Source: Choanephora cucurbitarum (lineage: Eukaryota > Mucoromycota > Mucoromycetes > Mucorales > Choanephoraceae). Taken from it: DNA of 64,000 nucleotides. The stretch lies in contig JAIWNI010000023.1 of NCBI GenBank assembly GCA_025331435.1, positions 248,001 through 312,000 of the forward strand, written 5' to 3'. The notes beneath the pieces were generated by a model. It saw only the letters and a list, made by a program, of their open reading frames with translations, did not search any database and was not told where the DNA came from. Below, piece after piece: positions 48,770 to 59,611 of the stretch. The stretch's first letter is position 1. Each line of letters opens with the position of its first letter. Position numbers and translations under genes: made by a program.

Positions 48770-49756
48770 TTAAACATCCACAATGCGTTGTACTTTGTTA
48801 CAATCTGTTAAATGTTCTCCTCTATATTTGATCAAATATTCACCATTTTCTTTCCAGGTCACTGTCTTGTTAACAGGACAACCCTTTAACAAAAAAGTTA
48901 GTTTTGATGCAAAAAAAAAAGCGACCACTTACTTTAGTGCTATTGGAGCATTTGTAATAGACACTTTTGTTGCCTGTCTTCTTTTGTACAGTGTTACCAT
49001 TGTTCTTCCAAAAATAGCCATCAATGTATGGATATTCTCGTGTCTCCACAATTTTCGTAATTGCCTGCATTTCTCTTCTTCTACGAGGACGTGATGGGAA
49101 ATCATAGCGTGTGGGTGTGATGGAAGCTCTGTGTTCCATTGGATATGATTGAGGAATATGAAAGGCATCTTCATCTAAACGATATTCAGGTGAAAGTGGG
49201 TGTTGTTTATTATGGAGTGACGACATGGTAAAGCTAAAATAAATTGTGTTTAGTCATTTAAAAAAAAAACGGGAAAGGGTTTTCTGACTCGGGGATTGGT
49301 ATATCGTGGGGTAAGCGGGATTTTTTTTTTTTTTACCTTTCCATTTGAAGCAGTGAAGATGTGGAGACCGGGGTAGCAGATGTGGGGATTGGTGAAAAGG
49401 TGCGGTCATCTAACTCATCCGAATCTGCACTACCATTAAAGGATGAACCTATCGTTGAATCTCTTCTATGCTGTTGTTGTTGAATAAATGGTCCACATTG
49501 AGTGGGAGAAGACAAGATGGCATCTAGGCTTGTGCGTCTTAGGTTATTGAACATTCGACTGTCTGTGGAAGAGTTACTGCTTAAGGGAGGTGTAGGATGA
49601 ACAGTGAAATCTGATGTATTGAGGTTTTGTGGTTGGAAAGTGTTTATTGAATTGGCAGATGAAAGATCATGATTATCGTTTGGGTTCATTGAATGCGAGT
49701 TTAACAATTGTTGCTGTTGTTGTTGTTGTTGCTGTTGTTGTTGCTGTTGCTGTTGC

Positions 49757-49829
<73 letters not shown>

Positions 49830-50208
49830 GCTGATGTTGCTGTTGTTGTTGCTGATGTTGCTGTTGTTGCTGCTGTTGCTGTTGTTGCTGTTGTTGGATC
49901 AATAAGAGATCAAGTTCCTTTGCCTTTAATTTAGCTTCTTCTGCTCGTCTTTTATCTTCTTCCAATTTACTTAACAAAATAAGCTTCAGAAGTTCAGGCT
50001 GCGATTGATAGCTATAGATAATATCCTGTAGATCGCCTGAAGCAGGGTTCTGTGTTGGCATATCTTGTTTCATAGGTGGAGAGGCAAGGTTTGCCATGGT
50101 ATGCATAGGTCGGGAAAAAGAGTGAAATGGGACTTGTTCATGATGATACAATTGAACTGTCTTTGCTGTATCTTTTGCCAATGTATAATTCGTGTTATAG
50201 TCGGACAT
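48770..50208 (-). CDS. WRKY-like zinc-finger protein with long polyglutamine tract
   Basis: Exons 50208-49337, 49233-48933 and 48883-48770 give 428 aa. The splice ...QMER-to-S-FTMSSL is in phase, with a GACTAAAC branch site. The C-terminus (about 355-420) aligns with WRKY/GCM1-type zinc fingers: YIDGYFWKNNGNTVQKK (362-378; compare DGYRWRKYGQKxVK), SVYYKC (Cys386), KGCPVNKTV (Cys393), then YRGEHLTDC (His415, Cys419). The spacing is C-x6-C-x21-H-x3-C, and the WRKYGQK heptad is replaced by WKNNGNT. A predicted helix (PELLKLILLSKLEEDKRRAE) precedes about 60 Gln with scattered His. Such proteins probably bind DNA; altered contact residues make the specificity uncertain. The polyQ should vary in length between strains. 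Confidence 0.82.
49708..49896 (-). repeat. CAA/CAG repeat encoding polyglutamine
   Basis: About 63 codons of CAA/CAG (TTG/CTG on the plus strand) with a few CAT/CAG interruptions, inside exon 1 of the WRKY-like gene. Plus-strand Leu-only and Val/Ala frames here are translation shadows. Confidence 0.95.
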
Positions 50209-52208
50209 GTTTTTCTTAATAAAAAATACAAGAAAAAGAAAGAAAGAGAGAAACAGGGTTTCCCGTTAACTCTTTTCTTTTGATCGTTTTATTTTCTCAG
50301 GGTCACTCGCATTGGCTCCGCTCTTTTGAATTCGTCAGGTTAGTTAAATGTGTGGAGTCATGAGTGTGGGAGAAAGCGGTAGTTCGATTCGATTGGTGTA
50401 TGGATGGTCTTGTTTAATCTCAGAACAACACTTTTGGAATAAAAGGGTAACTGAAGCAAAATAAGATGAATTGAATTGCTTAACAAAGAACACTTTTAGC
50501 TAGTATTTGGCATAGTACATGATAGTTTGATGTGTTTCTTACTGTATATTCAAAGTCATTAGGATAGTTCGTTATTTGTCTATTGGTAATAATTGACACG
50601 TGTTTCGTGTATATCCCCCCCTCCTTTCCCTCCCAAGATAATTTATATCAGGCGATTTCAAAGTAAAAGAGAAACAAAGAGAGAATAGCCTCTAAGCTAT
50701 AAAAAGAAATAAGCTTCAAGTAAAGGATGTTTGTTCACTAAAGAATTTGCTTATCTAAAGCAAAGAAAGGGTCTTTTTTATTATTATATTTCCTGAAACG
50801 GGAAAAAAGAAACTTAAATAATTCATCAATTTACAGTTGAAACTGTTGGATGTTTCAGTGAGAAAGTCTATAAAATAAAAGGGAAATTTCCCTTAAAAAA
50901 AAAACCTCCTAATTTATTGAAACAAAAAATCAAAAATAACAATAAACTATTGTCATGGCCACATACACTAAACAGACAAAATGACGGACTTTTACAGAAA
51001 TGGGTAACGTGGTTTGAGTGTAACTTGTAGCTTGTATTGTTCTGTTTAAACAGGCAGATTATTCTACTTTAATACAACTATATAACTAAAAAGCTAGTTT
51101 CTCTTTTTCTAATCTTTCTGTTTCATTAAATGTTGTTTATTTGAGTGACATTTTAAGAGTAATTGTCTCTCTCTCTCTTATTGACTAGTTGAAGGAAGGA
51201 GAGTGTAGATCATTCACCCAATTGAAGCATAAAACTTTGTAAGCTTTATGCATTGAAAATAGGGATATTTGGCTGGTAAGCTTTATCTTTCTCTAAAACC
51301 CTATGCTCAAACTGAATTTTTGGGAGTTTTTAGTATGTTTGAATTGGAATATCACTGTAAGCATAATGCATAAAAATTAAAAAAAGTTTTATGCTTAAAT
51401 CAAGGGTACCACTGTATTAAAAAAAAAGAGATGTCAATTGACTATCATGCGATATAGAAAGACAAAAGTACTTTCTTAATTTCAATACTGTGAAGGTCTA
51501 GGTATATAAACTACTAAATTGGTTTCAAACATATTAAAATTAATAGAATGATAGACTTATAACTTCTCTATTATTCACTAGCCTAACTTTCATAAAAAAA
51601 AACAGCACTTTATAAATCAAGTGTAAACTGGTTCAAATCAACCAGTGAATATTTAATTTCTAGAGTGATCGTTTAAATTAGCCATCCTAATGAGATAGAG
51701 ATCGCTTCAAGCTAAACCTATTTTACATTCACTATGAGACTAGCTAGATCTCTTGGTAATATGGGTTAGCAACAAGTCATCATGTCAAATTATTATCAAG
51801 GCCATTGTTACTTCTACTGTTCAGAGAGAGAGATCTACCCGCAGTATACACTCAAGCAAATCAAACACACCTGTCAAATAGACCTTTACCGGGCCAAACA
51901 TTCATCGCCATTCAATGTCCGCCGGGACCAAGATTTTTTTTTTCGTAGTGTACTTGTGTTATGGATTACTGTATCCTTGAGCCCGTTCTCTTTTCACTTA
52001 CTGGTCATTTGTACGTATTACCCCCCCATCCATCCATCCATCTCCTATCTCTCTCTCTCTCTCTCTTTTTGTATAGAAGAACACTCCATCTCTGTTAAGA
52101 AAAAATAAGCCCAAAAAATAGAACAGTCGAAAAGAGAGAGAGAATGTTATCATCGGGATAATGACTAACTTATTTTTTCTTTTCATTGGAATTGGATGAC
52201 ATCAGATC
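50209..52208. other. 2-kb intergenic region with short hairpin repeats
   Basis: Divergent region between the WRKY-like and eL13 genes, with no supported gene. It holds two short inverted repeats with related arms: GCATAAA...TTTATGC at 51227-51251 and AAGCATAA...TTATGCTT at 51359-51396. There is an 11-bp direct repeat GTAAGCTTTAT (51239, 51277). A C7 run followed by CCAT repeats (52021-52042) and a TC tract (52049-52069) lie in the eL13 promoter. The 108-codon frame 51782-52108 spans this promoter and looks spurious. Confidence 0.45.
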
Positions 52209-52893
52209 ATGGTTTTGAAGCACAACAACCAGTTGCCTAACCAGCACTTTCGCAAGCAATGGGACCGTCGCGTTAAGACTTGGTTCGATCAAGCTGGTCG
52301 TAAGCAATCCAGAAGAATTGCTCGTGCCCAAAAGGCCGGTCGTATTGCTCCCAGACCCCTTGACGGTCTCCTCCGTCCTGCTGTTCGTTGTCCCACTGTC
52401 CGTTACAACATGAAGTTGAGAGCCGGTCGTGGTTTCACTCTTGAAGAACTCAAGGTAAAAAAATAATTGAATATAAAATTGCATAAATTCACACTTTGAA
52501 TAGGAAGCTGGTATTCGTCGTAAGGAAGCCCGTACCATTGGTATTGCTGTTGACTTCCGTCGTCGTAACAGATCCAACGAGTCTCTTGAACTCAACGTTC
52601 AACGCTTGAAGGCTTACAAGGCTAAGCTCATCGTCTTCCCCCGTAAGGCCACCAGCCCCAAGAAGGGTGACAGTGAAGCTACTGAAGTTGCCACTGCCGT
52701 TCAACTCCGTACTCCTCTCTTCCCTGTTGAACAATTGGCTGCTGCCCCTGAAGCCCGTGCTATCACTGCTGAAGAAAAGAACGTGAATGCTTACATGAAG
52801 CTCCGTTACGCTCGTTCTGCTGCCCGTACCCTCGGTGCTCGTGAAAAGCGTGCTCGTGATAAGGCCGAAGAAGAAGCCAACAAGAAGAAATAA
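52209..52893 (+). CDS. RPL13: 60S ribosomal protein eL13
   Basis: Large-subunit ribosomal protein; two exons (52209-52454, 52504-52893), 211 aa, the normal size. Reads [20 protein letters not shown], then [44 protein letters not shown], and after the 49-nt intron [20 protein letters not shown]. The end is Lys-rich (EEEANKKK). The codon use (CGT, AAG, GCC, CTC, ACC) is clearly biased compared with neighbours, as expected for high expression. The T-rich and C7/CCAT tracts just upstream are plausible promoter and leader elements. Confidence 0.98.
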
Positions 52894-53009
52894 ATGCATT
52901 AATTTTTTTTTGTGTGTGTATGTATGTATATGTTGTCAATGGATTGTTTATTTTGAAATATGTAAAAAATTGGGGAATGCTTTAAAATGATGTAATATAT
53001 GTGGGAATT

Positions 53010-53754
53010 TTAATGATGAAATGAAATGACTCTTCTGATCCTTTTGGATAAACTTTTGCCTTTGGTGGATAGTTTAGCTGATTTTCTTCGGAAGACGTCC
53101 AAAGAAGAAGTATTGGTATCATTAGCCAAGATAGGGTCTGTGATAGGAGGTATCTCTTGATTTAAAGGATGGTGACTGAATTTCTCTAGGAACAGACTTC
53201 TTCTACGGCTTAGGTTAGATCGACTGCCACGTAAGATTCGTTTGGGTGATAGTTTAGATGAGAATGAGATGTTGCTCTGAACTGGTTTCTGAAGATCTTC
53301 ATCTGACACATCATCATAGTATTGACAGGCAGAATGGATCATGTCGCTTGTGACATTAGGGGGAGAGATCACCTTGATTTCTTCTGGTGATTGTGTTTGA
53401 GGTGTTTCAGGACTCAGAGAAGAGGAAGCACTAAATAGACTGTTTGTCATACCAGGGCTGTCATCACCACTCTCTAGTGTGCTAACTGAATTTGATGAGG
53501 AAATGACTGCATCATTTGGTAAGCCATCTTCCTTTACTACTATGGCTTCATCTTCTGAGGTATATTTGGTTACTTCTAAAGAAGGTGCTGATAATAAAAG
53601 ATAAGCTTAAAAGACTCTTTTTTTTTTGCCATTTCTTTTTACCTTCATCCACAGTAATACTTGGTGTATAGATGGATCTTGTTTCCCTTAAGAGAGCTAC
53701 AGTAGGTGAAGACCAAACTTTTTCAAGGTAAAGTATAGAAGATACTCGCAACAT
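53010..53754 (-). CDS. uncharacterised Ser-rich basic protein
   Basis: Two exons (53754-53643, 53587-53010; 229 aa). No domain recognised. The N-terminal 37 residues are moderately hydrophobic (MLRVSSILYLEKVWSSPTVA). The middle is acidic and Ser-rich. The C-terminal third is basic, with Arg/Ser clusters (RGSRSNLSRRRSLFLEKF, FRRKSAKLSTKGKSLSKRIR) that look like kinase sites or a nuclear signal. The splice is in phase and the composition is protein-like, so a real gene is likely. Function unknown. It converges with eL13, with 116 bp between stops. Confidence 0.6.
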
Positions 53755-54015
53755 AAAAGAATAGATGAAAAAAAAAAAAGAGAAATAAAGGATTGTTGTC
53801 TTTATATAAAAAAGGGGGGAAATTTAGAGTTTGAAGGAGTGTGTGTGTAACATGTATCATTTTGCATAAGCTTACCCTATTTATTGTGATAAAGAGAATA
53901 ACATCATCTATGAAACAAAAAAGGATGATTGGGATTTAAATAAGCACCTTTTGAAACAAGGCACAGAATGTATTTTATTGCCTGCAAATAAACTACAATG
54001 GGTCTTTATGGTATC

Positions 54016-54634
54016 TTAGTAATAAATGCTATCTCTCTCTATTCTAGCCAGAAATTCACCTTCTTCTTCACTCTCCAATGATTCCTTTTGTTGCACATCT
54101 TCTTCTCGAATATACGCAAATACTCGGTCACATCGATCAAAATACTTGAAGGTTGATTTCAACTGTTGATCTGGCATTGAATTAGTCAACTTATCCAATC
54201 AAATCTAAACAATACTTACCTTGGTCACCTGTCATCAGAGACATGCGAAATTTTTCACTTTCAGATATCTTCCACCATGATTTACCTGTAGCCAGACTGA
54301 TGGCTTCCCAAGTAGACCATAGCCAGAGTATCTTTTGAACGATCTGTTCTGCTGATTTAGGTTCAATAAAAGGTAATGATCTTGACAGATACATGGCATA
54401 AGGTAATCGTTCATCTTCATACATAAATCGATTCATGCCTTCGCCTACTTCCACTTCAAGTTCTTCTAGCAACACAATTATGTCCTGGTCCAACCAAATA
54501 AGACCATATTCTTCTGAATTAGCCAGTCTGAGTGCAAGTGATCTCCTCTGTCGATCTTGTTGTTGAACTGGATCTACTTCAAGATCACCAAAGTCAGAAG
54601 AAAGTAGTCTTGCAGCACTTTCACTTCCTACCAT
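54016..54634 (-). CDS. uncharacterised acidic protein
   Basis: Two exons (54634-54220, 54170-54016; 189 aa) joined in phase at GDQ-DQQ. Acidic and helix-rich: RLANSEEYGLIWLDQDIIVL, LEELEVEVGEGMNRFMYEDE, SAEQIVQKILWLWSTWEAIS, then a tail with EEDVQQKESLESEEEGEFLA. No signal peptide, membrane segment or motif is recognised. The two-exon structure and conserved-looking Trp-rich helix argue for a genuine gene. Confidence 0.6.
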
Positions 54635-55460
54635 CTTACTCTGGATTGGAATAAAGAAGAATGATTATCCTTTCAATCAATAGAAGAAGAAAAAGAGTTT
54701 TCTTAGTTGCATAAAACAAAAAATTATAACTATCCAAGAAAGTGACTGAGATTGCCTTATTTGGTAACTATATTTTAAAGAGGAGTCATCCTTAAAGTTT
54801 AAGAAGGGTACCCAATGCCTACTTGAAAAGGCTGTGTTCCGAATAACCAATTAAACTTTTCGTGATACACAATGCTTAGTAGATTGATAATATGTCTTTG
54901 GTTTTTTAAAAAAAAAAAGATACAATCAAAATGAACCAATGGTATTGGATATGTATTACATAATTGTCTATCTCTCTCTCTCTCTGTTTGTTATATAGCC
55001 TTATAAGGCGTAGTTTAAAATACGAGTTATCAGACCATTAGGTACAACCTATTGATTGGCATGATTTTTTTTAATGGGGGTGTTTTTTTTTTGGAGATTT
55101 ATTTTGTTTATTTATTTATTTATTTTTTATAGGATTTTCACCTGAAAATTAGTACTACTTTGATGTCTATAGTAGAATGAGATTTAGACTGAACACAGAA
55201 GATAATCAGTGCATGTATAAAATAAAGCCTTTATTTTATCTTTTTTAAAAAAAAAAAAAGTCATTTTTTATGTGATTTGATAATGATTATTTGATTTATT
55301 TTATTTTGAAATTCAGTGCTTTAAAAAAATGGGGGCATCACGTGATAAATGGGGTAGGGCAATAACTTTCAATGGCACTTTTTTTTTTTTCCTTATTTCC
55401 TTTTTCTTCTTCTTTTCTGTATATAACAAGGGCCAGCTAGAAGATAGATCAAGGGCTTCA
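54635..55460. other. intergenic, divergent promoter region
   Basis: Between the acidic protein gene and the hydrolase gene. Contains CT (54967-54984) and TTTA (55105-55125) microsatellites and A/T runs. No gene; the in-frame extension of the hydrolase ORF back to 55329 lies in T-rich leader and is not used. Confidence 0.45.
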
Positions 55461-56720
55461 ATGTGGATCTATTTATTATATGTGTTCTATTTCGCAATAG
55501 CAGTGACAGTAGCACTTTCATTGTTGCTTTATACCTATCAATGTGAATTACTCTATGCTTCAGGTTTCCCAGCTGGATCAAGGACAGTTGTAAGTAATAC
55601 GATGAAATAAAGAATGAGGATAGTAACAACCCTGGATTAGGTAGCTAGACCATCACAGTTTGGTTTACCGGATAAAGAAGTGATATTGGTGACAGAAGAT
55701 GGATATCGTATTCGAGCATATGTGATGATACAACGTGGTGAAGAAGTGGCCATTCAATCACCTACTGTTGTCTGCTTTCATGTAAGTTTAAATAGGTACA
55801 ATCATCCGTTTTCTCACCCAGCAAAAATTATATAGGCACATACAGGAAATATGGTAAGTTGAATTTAAAAGAAGAAAGTGTCAAATGAACTCATCATTGT
55901 TATTTTAGGGACATCGATTGCCTATTGCTCAAGTATTCTATAAGAAATTAGGTTATAATGTAGTGATGTTATCTTATAGAGGGTAAGTAAATAGATTGGG
56001 TATGAAGGAGCTATATGATTGACATGATATTCAAGGTATGGTTTAAGTGAAGGAAAACCTACAGAAAAAGGTTTAAAGATTGACGCGCAGGTACAAAAAA
56101 AAGAATGGGGTATGGGTTAAGGTGACACCAACAACACGACTCATTCATTCTCCGATTAGACTGTGCTTGAATACATTAAACAACATCCTATTCTGAAGCA
56201 TACTAAATTGATTGCTTATGGACAATCATTAGGTGGTTCAGTGGCCATCAGTCTAGTGTCACGCAATGAAGATAAATTTGATGCATTGATCATTGAGAAT
56301 ACTTTCCTAAGTGTGGTAAAGTGAATGAATACTATGTAGCCAACACTAAGCTAATAGCTTATTTAGCCCTTGTTAGTACCCCACATCTTCCCTGCATTAA
56401 GGCATTTGGTCTATTTAGTGCATCAAACATGGCGTTCCTACAAGACAATTAAATATGTACAACATGTGCCTATCTTGTTTCTCTCCAGTCTAAAAGATGA
56501 ATTAGTGCCACCTGGTCATATGGCAAAACTCTATAGTATTTCCCAGACCAGTGGAGTGAAGGTCTGGAGGGATTTTGAGAATGGAACTCATAATGATACG
56601 TGTATGCAGGTAAAGAAGTCATGTTGGTAGGGTAGAACTAGGACTGATCTGATTGGTTAGAGTGGATTCTTTGAATCAATTGCAGAGTTTGTAAGAGATA
56701 ACGTTTGGCAATTGGATTAG
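55461..56720 (+). CDS. alpha/beta hydrolase, Bem46/ABHD13 type
   Basis: Eight exons: 55461-55589, 55641-55781, 55836-55853 (an 18-nt micro-exon), 55909-55982, 56036-56090, 56160-56315, 56367-56609 and 56661-56720; 291 aa. A single N-terminal membrane anchor (LLYVFYFAIAVTVALSLLLY) precedes the hydrolase core. The core shows VILVTEDGYRIRAYVM, the oxyanion region CFHAHTGNMGHRL, SYRGYGLSEGKPTEKGL-KIDAQ, nucleophile elbow GQSLGG, acid in SLKDELVPP, and the histidine in NGTHNDT. The catalytic Ser-Asp-His set is complete. The motif order is that of Bem46/ABHD13 proteins, implicated in fungal polarity and membrane lipid metabolism, whose substrates are poorly defined. Confidence 0.92.
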
Positions 56721-56964
56721 AATAACTCATTATCCCCCTCTTTTGTATACACACATCTTTTTTTTTTATTATTATTATGTTTAAAAAAAACCCCCTCTTC
56801 ACTTACATAGTTCATACCCAAATTATATATTTAATAATAAAAAGAATTTCCCTATAGTTTGACAGGTGGGAAAACTCTTTTCCTTCTTTCTTTTAAATTT
56901 CATTTCCCTCCTCATTCTTATTTTTCCCCTCTTTTTTTTTTCTTTTTTTTTTCTCATCAATACC

Positions 56965-57694
56965 ATGTCAACTGCTTATGGAAAAATACCAAAACCAACA
57001 TCTTCAGTTGATCTGAATACTATTTTACCTATTAAGAAAATCTTAAGGGATGGTACAGAAACCATGATTCAGACTGTAGATCCAAATAACCCTTCTTTAG
57101 TGGATTATTTACATGCAAGATTCAATGCTGAAATTGAAGCAGGGTAAAATATCAAATTATCTTATATCTATATATAAACTCATTTTCGAAAAATAGATCA
57201 ACTTATCCACAAGAGAATGTATTGGATTCTCAAGGCTTTAGAGATTATTTCTTGGGGTAAGAGAGAGAGATCTAAATAGATACTAAAGCAAAACTGATCA
57301 ATATGAAAGGTCAGATGCCTTTGTGATGTCAGTAGATGGTCTGATTGAACCTGATACAAGCTACCATTGGGAAGAAAAGATAGTAGGCATGTTCTATATC
57401 AAACCCAACTATCCTGGTCGATGTTCTCATATCTGTAATGGTGGTTTCTTTGTGATGGATCATTACCGTGGTAAAGGGGCTGGTCTGATGATGGGAGAAG
57501 CCTTTAAGGTGTTGGTGCCTGCTATTGGCTACAAGGCTTCTGTCTTTAATCTCGTATTTGAAAATAACCCAGCTTCCATTGCCATTTGGAGAAGATTGGG
57601 TTTTGAACAGATTGGACGTGTACCTAAAGCAGGTCGTTTAAGAAATAGTTCTGAATTGGTAGATGCACTTGTATTCTATTATGATTTTGAATAA
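56965..57694 (+). CDS. GNAT-family N-acetyltransferase
   Basis: Three exons (56965-57143, 57197-57256, 57310-57694; 207 aa). The acetyl-CoA loop is VMDHYRGKGAGLMMGEAF (R-x-x-G-x-G/A form), followed by the GNAT motif B strand and turn: FNLVFENNPASIAIWRRLGF then EQIGRVPKAGRL. The ENNPASIAIWRRLGF signature is characteristic of small-molecule or protein N-acetyltransferases of the RimI-like clan and resembles the yeast Mpr1 group. The substrate is not assignable. A T-rich 5' leader precedes the ATG; the upstream in-frame ATG (56866) would read through this leader and is not favoured. Confidence 0.85.
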
Positions 57695-57759
57695 AAAAAG
57701 AGAGAGTGTATATCATTTATTTTCTAAATAACACACATATGAATTGTTTATTACTAATT

Positions 57760-58345
57760 TTAGTTGGCCTTTCTACGGAAAGAACAACCTTCAGTCAAAC
57801 GAGCACGACCACCAGTGGGTTGACACAAGACAGTACCACAAGAAGAACAAAGGACAACAGTTTGAGCATGGCTGAAGACAGTGCTGATGTTCAAACAACC
57901 TATTGTCATCATAAGTATCTAATGTATAGTATCATAACAAACAATCTTACCGGGACACTTGACATCCATAAAGTAAGAGTTGGGAGATTGCACAAGTCTC
58001 TTAAGCTTGTGAGAGCGCTTCTCATGTTCAACAGAAGGGTTAAGAAGATCGACGGCCAACTATGAATAAAATAAATAAGTGTCTGGGACAACTACGCAAT
58101 AAGAGAATGCTATCAGTAGCCATTGTTGTTGTATTTGCCACATGAGTTGGGATGGCCTATTCATCGTCATCATCGTGTTCGTCATCGTCTATCTTTCATG
58201 TTGTTATATCAAATCCATCCATCCATCTAAAACTTCATATTGAACATGCTGTATTTTCATTTTATTCTCTAATTTTTTTTTTGGAATTGGCTACTGATAG
58301 TCTTCTCTTTTCCTTTTTTTAAATGTTGACCTTACTTACAGTCAT
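57760..58345 (-). CDS. RPS27: 40S ribosomal protein eS27
   Basis: Exons 58345-58340 (ATGACT), 58059-57951 and 57899-57760; 84 aa. Reads [20 protein letters not shown], then [20 protein letters not shown], and [20 protein letters not shown]. The C4 zinc ribbon (CPGC...CSSC) is typical of eS27, and the end [15 protein letters not shown] is the family C-terminus. The first coding exon is only 6 nt and is separated by a 280-nt intron (58060-58339), several times longer than others in the window. Codon use is biased as in eL13. The plus-strand frame over this gene is a shadow. Confidence 0.96.
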
Positions 58346-58570
58346 ATTACTGTGTCGAAGGCGTTGTAAAAAGGGAAGGTGTATCTTTAAATCAGAGAAC
58401 AAAGGAAATTAGGGAGAGAATTAAAGACAGTCACAGAACCGGAATGATCGTCTGTGCTCTGATTGGATGAACTGCGGATAAGAAACATATGATTTGTTCC
58501 TTTTTCACACTTTTCTCTTTTTGGTAAAATCTCGATTGAACTGCGGTTAGCATAACCAATCTGTTGGATC

Positions 58571-59377
58571 TTAGATGGGTAATTTATTGGTACAGTGATG
58601 CATAAGGGACATAGAATATTGACAAAAGCATTGAAGATCAATCAGACGCATTCGATAGAACACATCCAACATGGTTGAAATAAAGGCACATTGAGTTACC
58701 AACTGAATCAGTCGATTTTGACAGGCAGACCAATACTGTTCCATCGGATCCAAATCCGGAGAGAAATGGGGTAGACAAATACAGCTATAGCCTCGATGGT
58801 AGACTTGACTCGCAATGGAATCATGCTGAGTCACCACATAATACTTGTTTAGCCTATCGTCTTGATCCATACTATAGGCTACCTGTTGTACAAATCGCTC
58901 AAATCTGATTTGATCTTCTCCATCCGACATACTTTCCATAATATCTGCCTTGAGAACACCATGAATCGTAAAGGCACACATGGCAAACACACTCTTCTGT
59001 TTATCCATGCTATAGAATCGTGTGTGGCCTAGAAAGAGACAGTTGGTGGTATAGTTCATGGTGGAGTGATCTTTCCAGTAGGTGGCCCATTGGTATCGTT
59101 CTTCTAGACTGGAAAGATCGTTTCGTTTGGTTCTTAATTCGCTTTTGTCGAGGGGTATAGTGATGTCACGATAGACAGGTTTTTTATTAGGCTTGAGCCA
59201 GTTATTGGCCATACGCCGAGGAATGGCAAGATGTTTGGCTACCTTAGTAGGTGCAAGATAATGCTCTCGAATCAATGAGAGGAATTGTTGTTTTAACTCA
59301 TTTTTTGTCTTTGATTTAATAGTATTGAATTGAAAAACAATGGGTTGCTTGACTAAGACAGATCCATGGTGATTCAT
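58571..59377 (-). CDS. Tc1/mariner-type (DDE) transposase-derived protein
   Basis: One uninterrupted frame of 268 codons from ATG 59377; an upstream in-frame ATG at 59446 would add 23 hydrophobic residues. The N-terminus has a helix-turn-helix-like segment (YLAPTKVAKHLAIPRRMANN). The C-terminal half matches DDE_3 transposases: YYVVTQHDSIASQVYHRGYS with an Asp, then ICLPHFSPDLDPMEQYWSA, the family's LPxxSPDLNPIExxW block with the Glu. The expected first Asp (FIDE-type) is replaced around NCLFLGHTRFY. A TATATAAA (59381-59388) sits just before this ATG. Intact frame, incomplete triad and no visible terminal repeats suggest either an old copy or a domesticated gene. It lies immediately upstream of eS27. 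Confidence 0.75.
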   Translation of the reverse strand: MNHHGSVLVKQPIVFQFNTIKSKTKNELKQQFLSLIREHYLAPTKVAKHLAIPRRMANNWLKPNKKPVYRDITIPLDKSELRTKRNDLSSLEERYQWATYWKDHSTMNYTTNCLFLGHTRFYSMDKQKSVFAMCAFTIHGVLKADIMESMSDGEDQIRFERFVQQVAYSMDQDDRLNKYYVVTQHDSIASQVYHRGYSCICLPHFSPDLDPMEQYWSACQNRLIQLVTQCAFISTMLDVFYRMRLIDLQCFCQYSMSLMHHCTNKLPI

Positions 59378-59611
59378 ACTTTTATATAGAGTTGGAAAAT
59401 AAAAAGGGAAAAGGAAAAGAAGAGAGAGAAAAGCAATAAATGGCATGGTTTAATAGTATACAGAACAATCATCAGTCAAACCAATAGAAACCGATTTGAC
59501 TTTTTCTTATTAAGTAGATCACAGAGAAAGATCAGAAACAATGAAGCTTCTCGAAGAAAAAGGAAGCCAGACTAAAAAAAAAAATGCTGACTTTGAAACA
59601 TGTCCAATCGA

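Noticed and set aside
49629..49934. Plus-strand Leu-only and Val-rich frames over the polyQ tract
   Set aside because: Translation shadows of the CAA/CAG repeat on the other strand.
51629..51650. GGTTCAAATC followed by a complementary arm, resembling a tRNA T-arm
   Set aside because: It forms a simple hairpin, but no acceptor, D or anticodon arms surround it.
51782..52108. 108-codon plus-strand frame immediately upstream of eL13
   Set aside because: Spans T-, C- and TC-rich promoter/leader sequence and reads as low complexity at its end; no homology recognised.
57706..58065. 119-codon plus-strand frame over eS27
   Set aside because: Antisense to a clear ribosomal protein gene; no own motif or splice structure.
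58387..58641. 84-codon minus-strand frame overlapping the end of the transposase ORF
   Set aside because: Occupies the eS27 promoter and overlaps the transposase in another frame; no motif.
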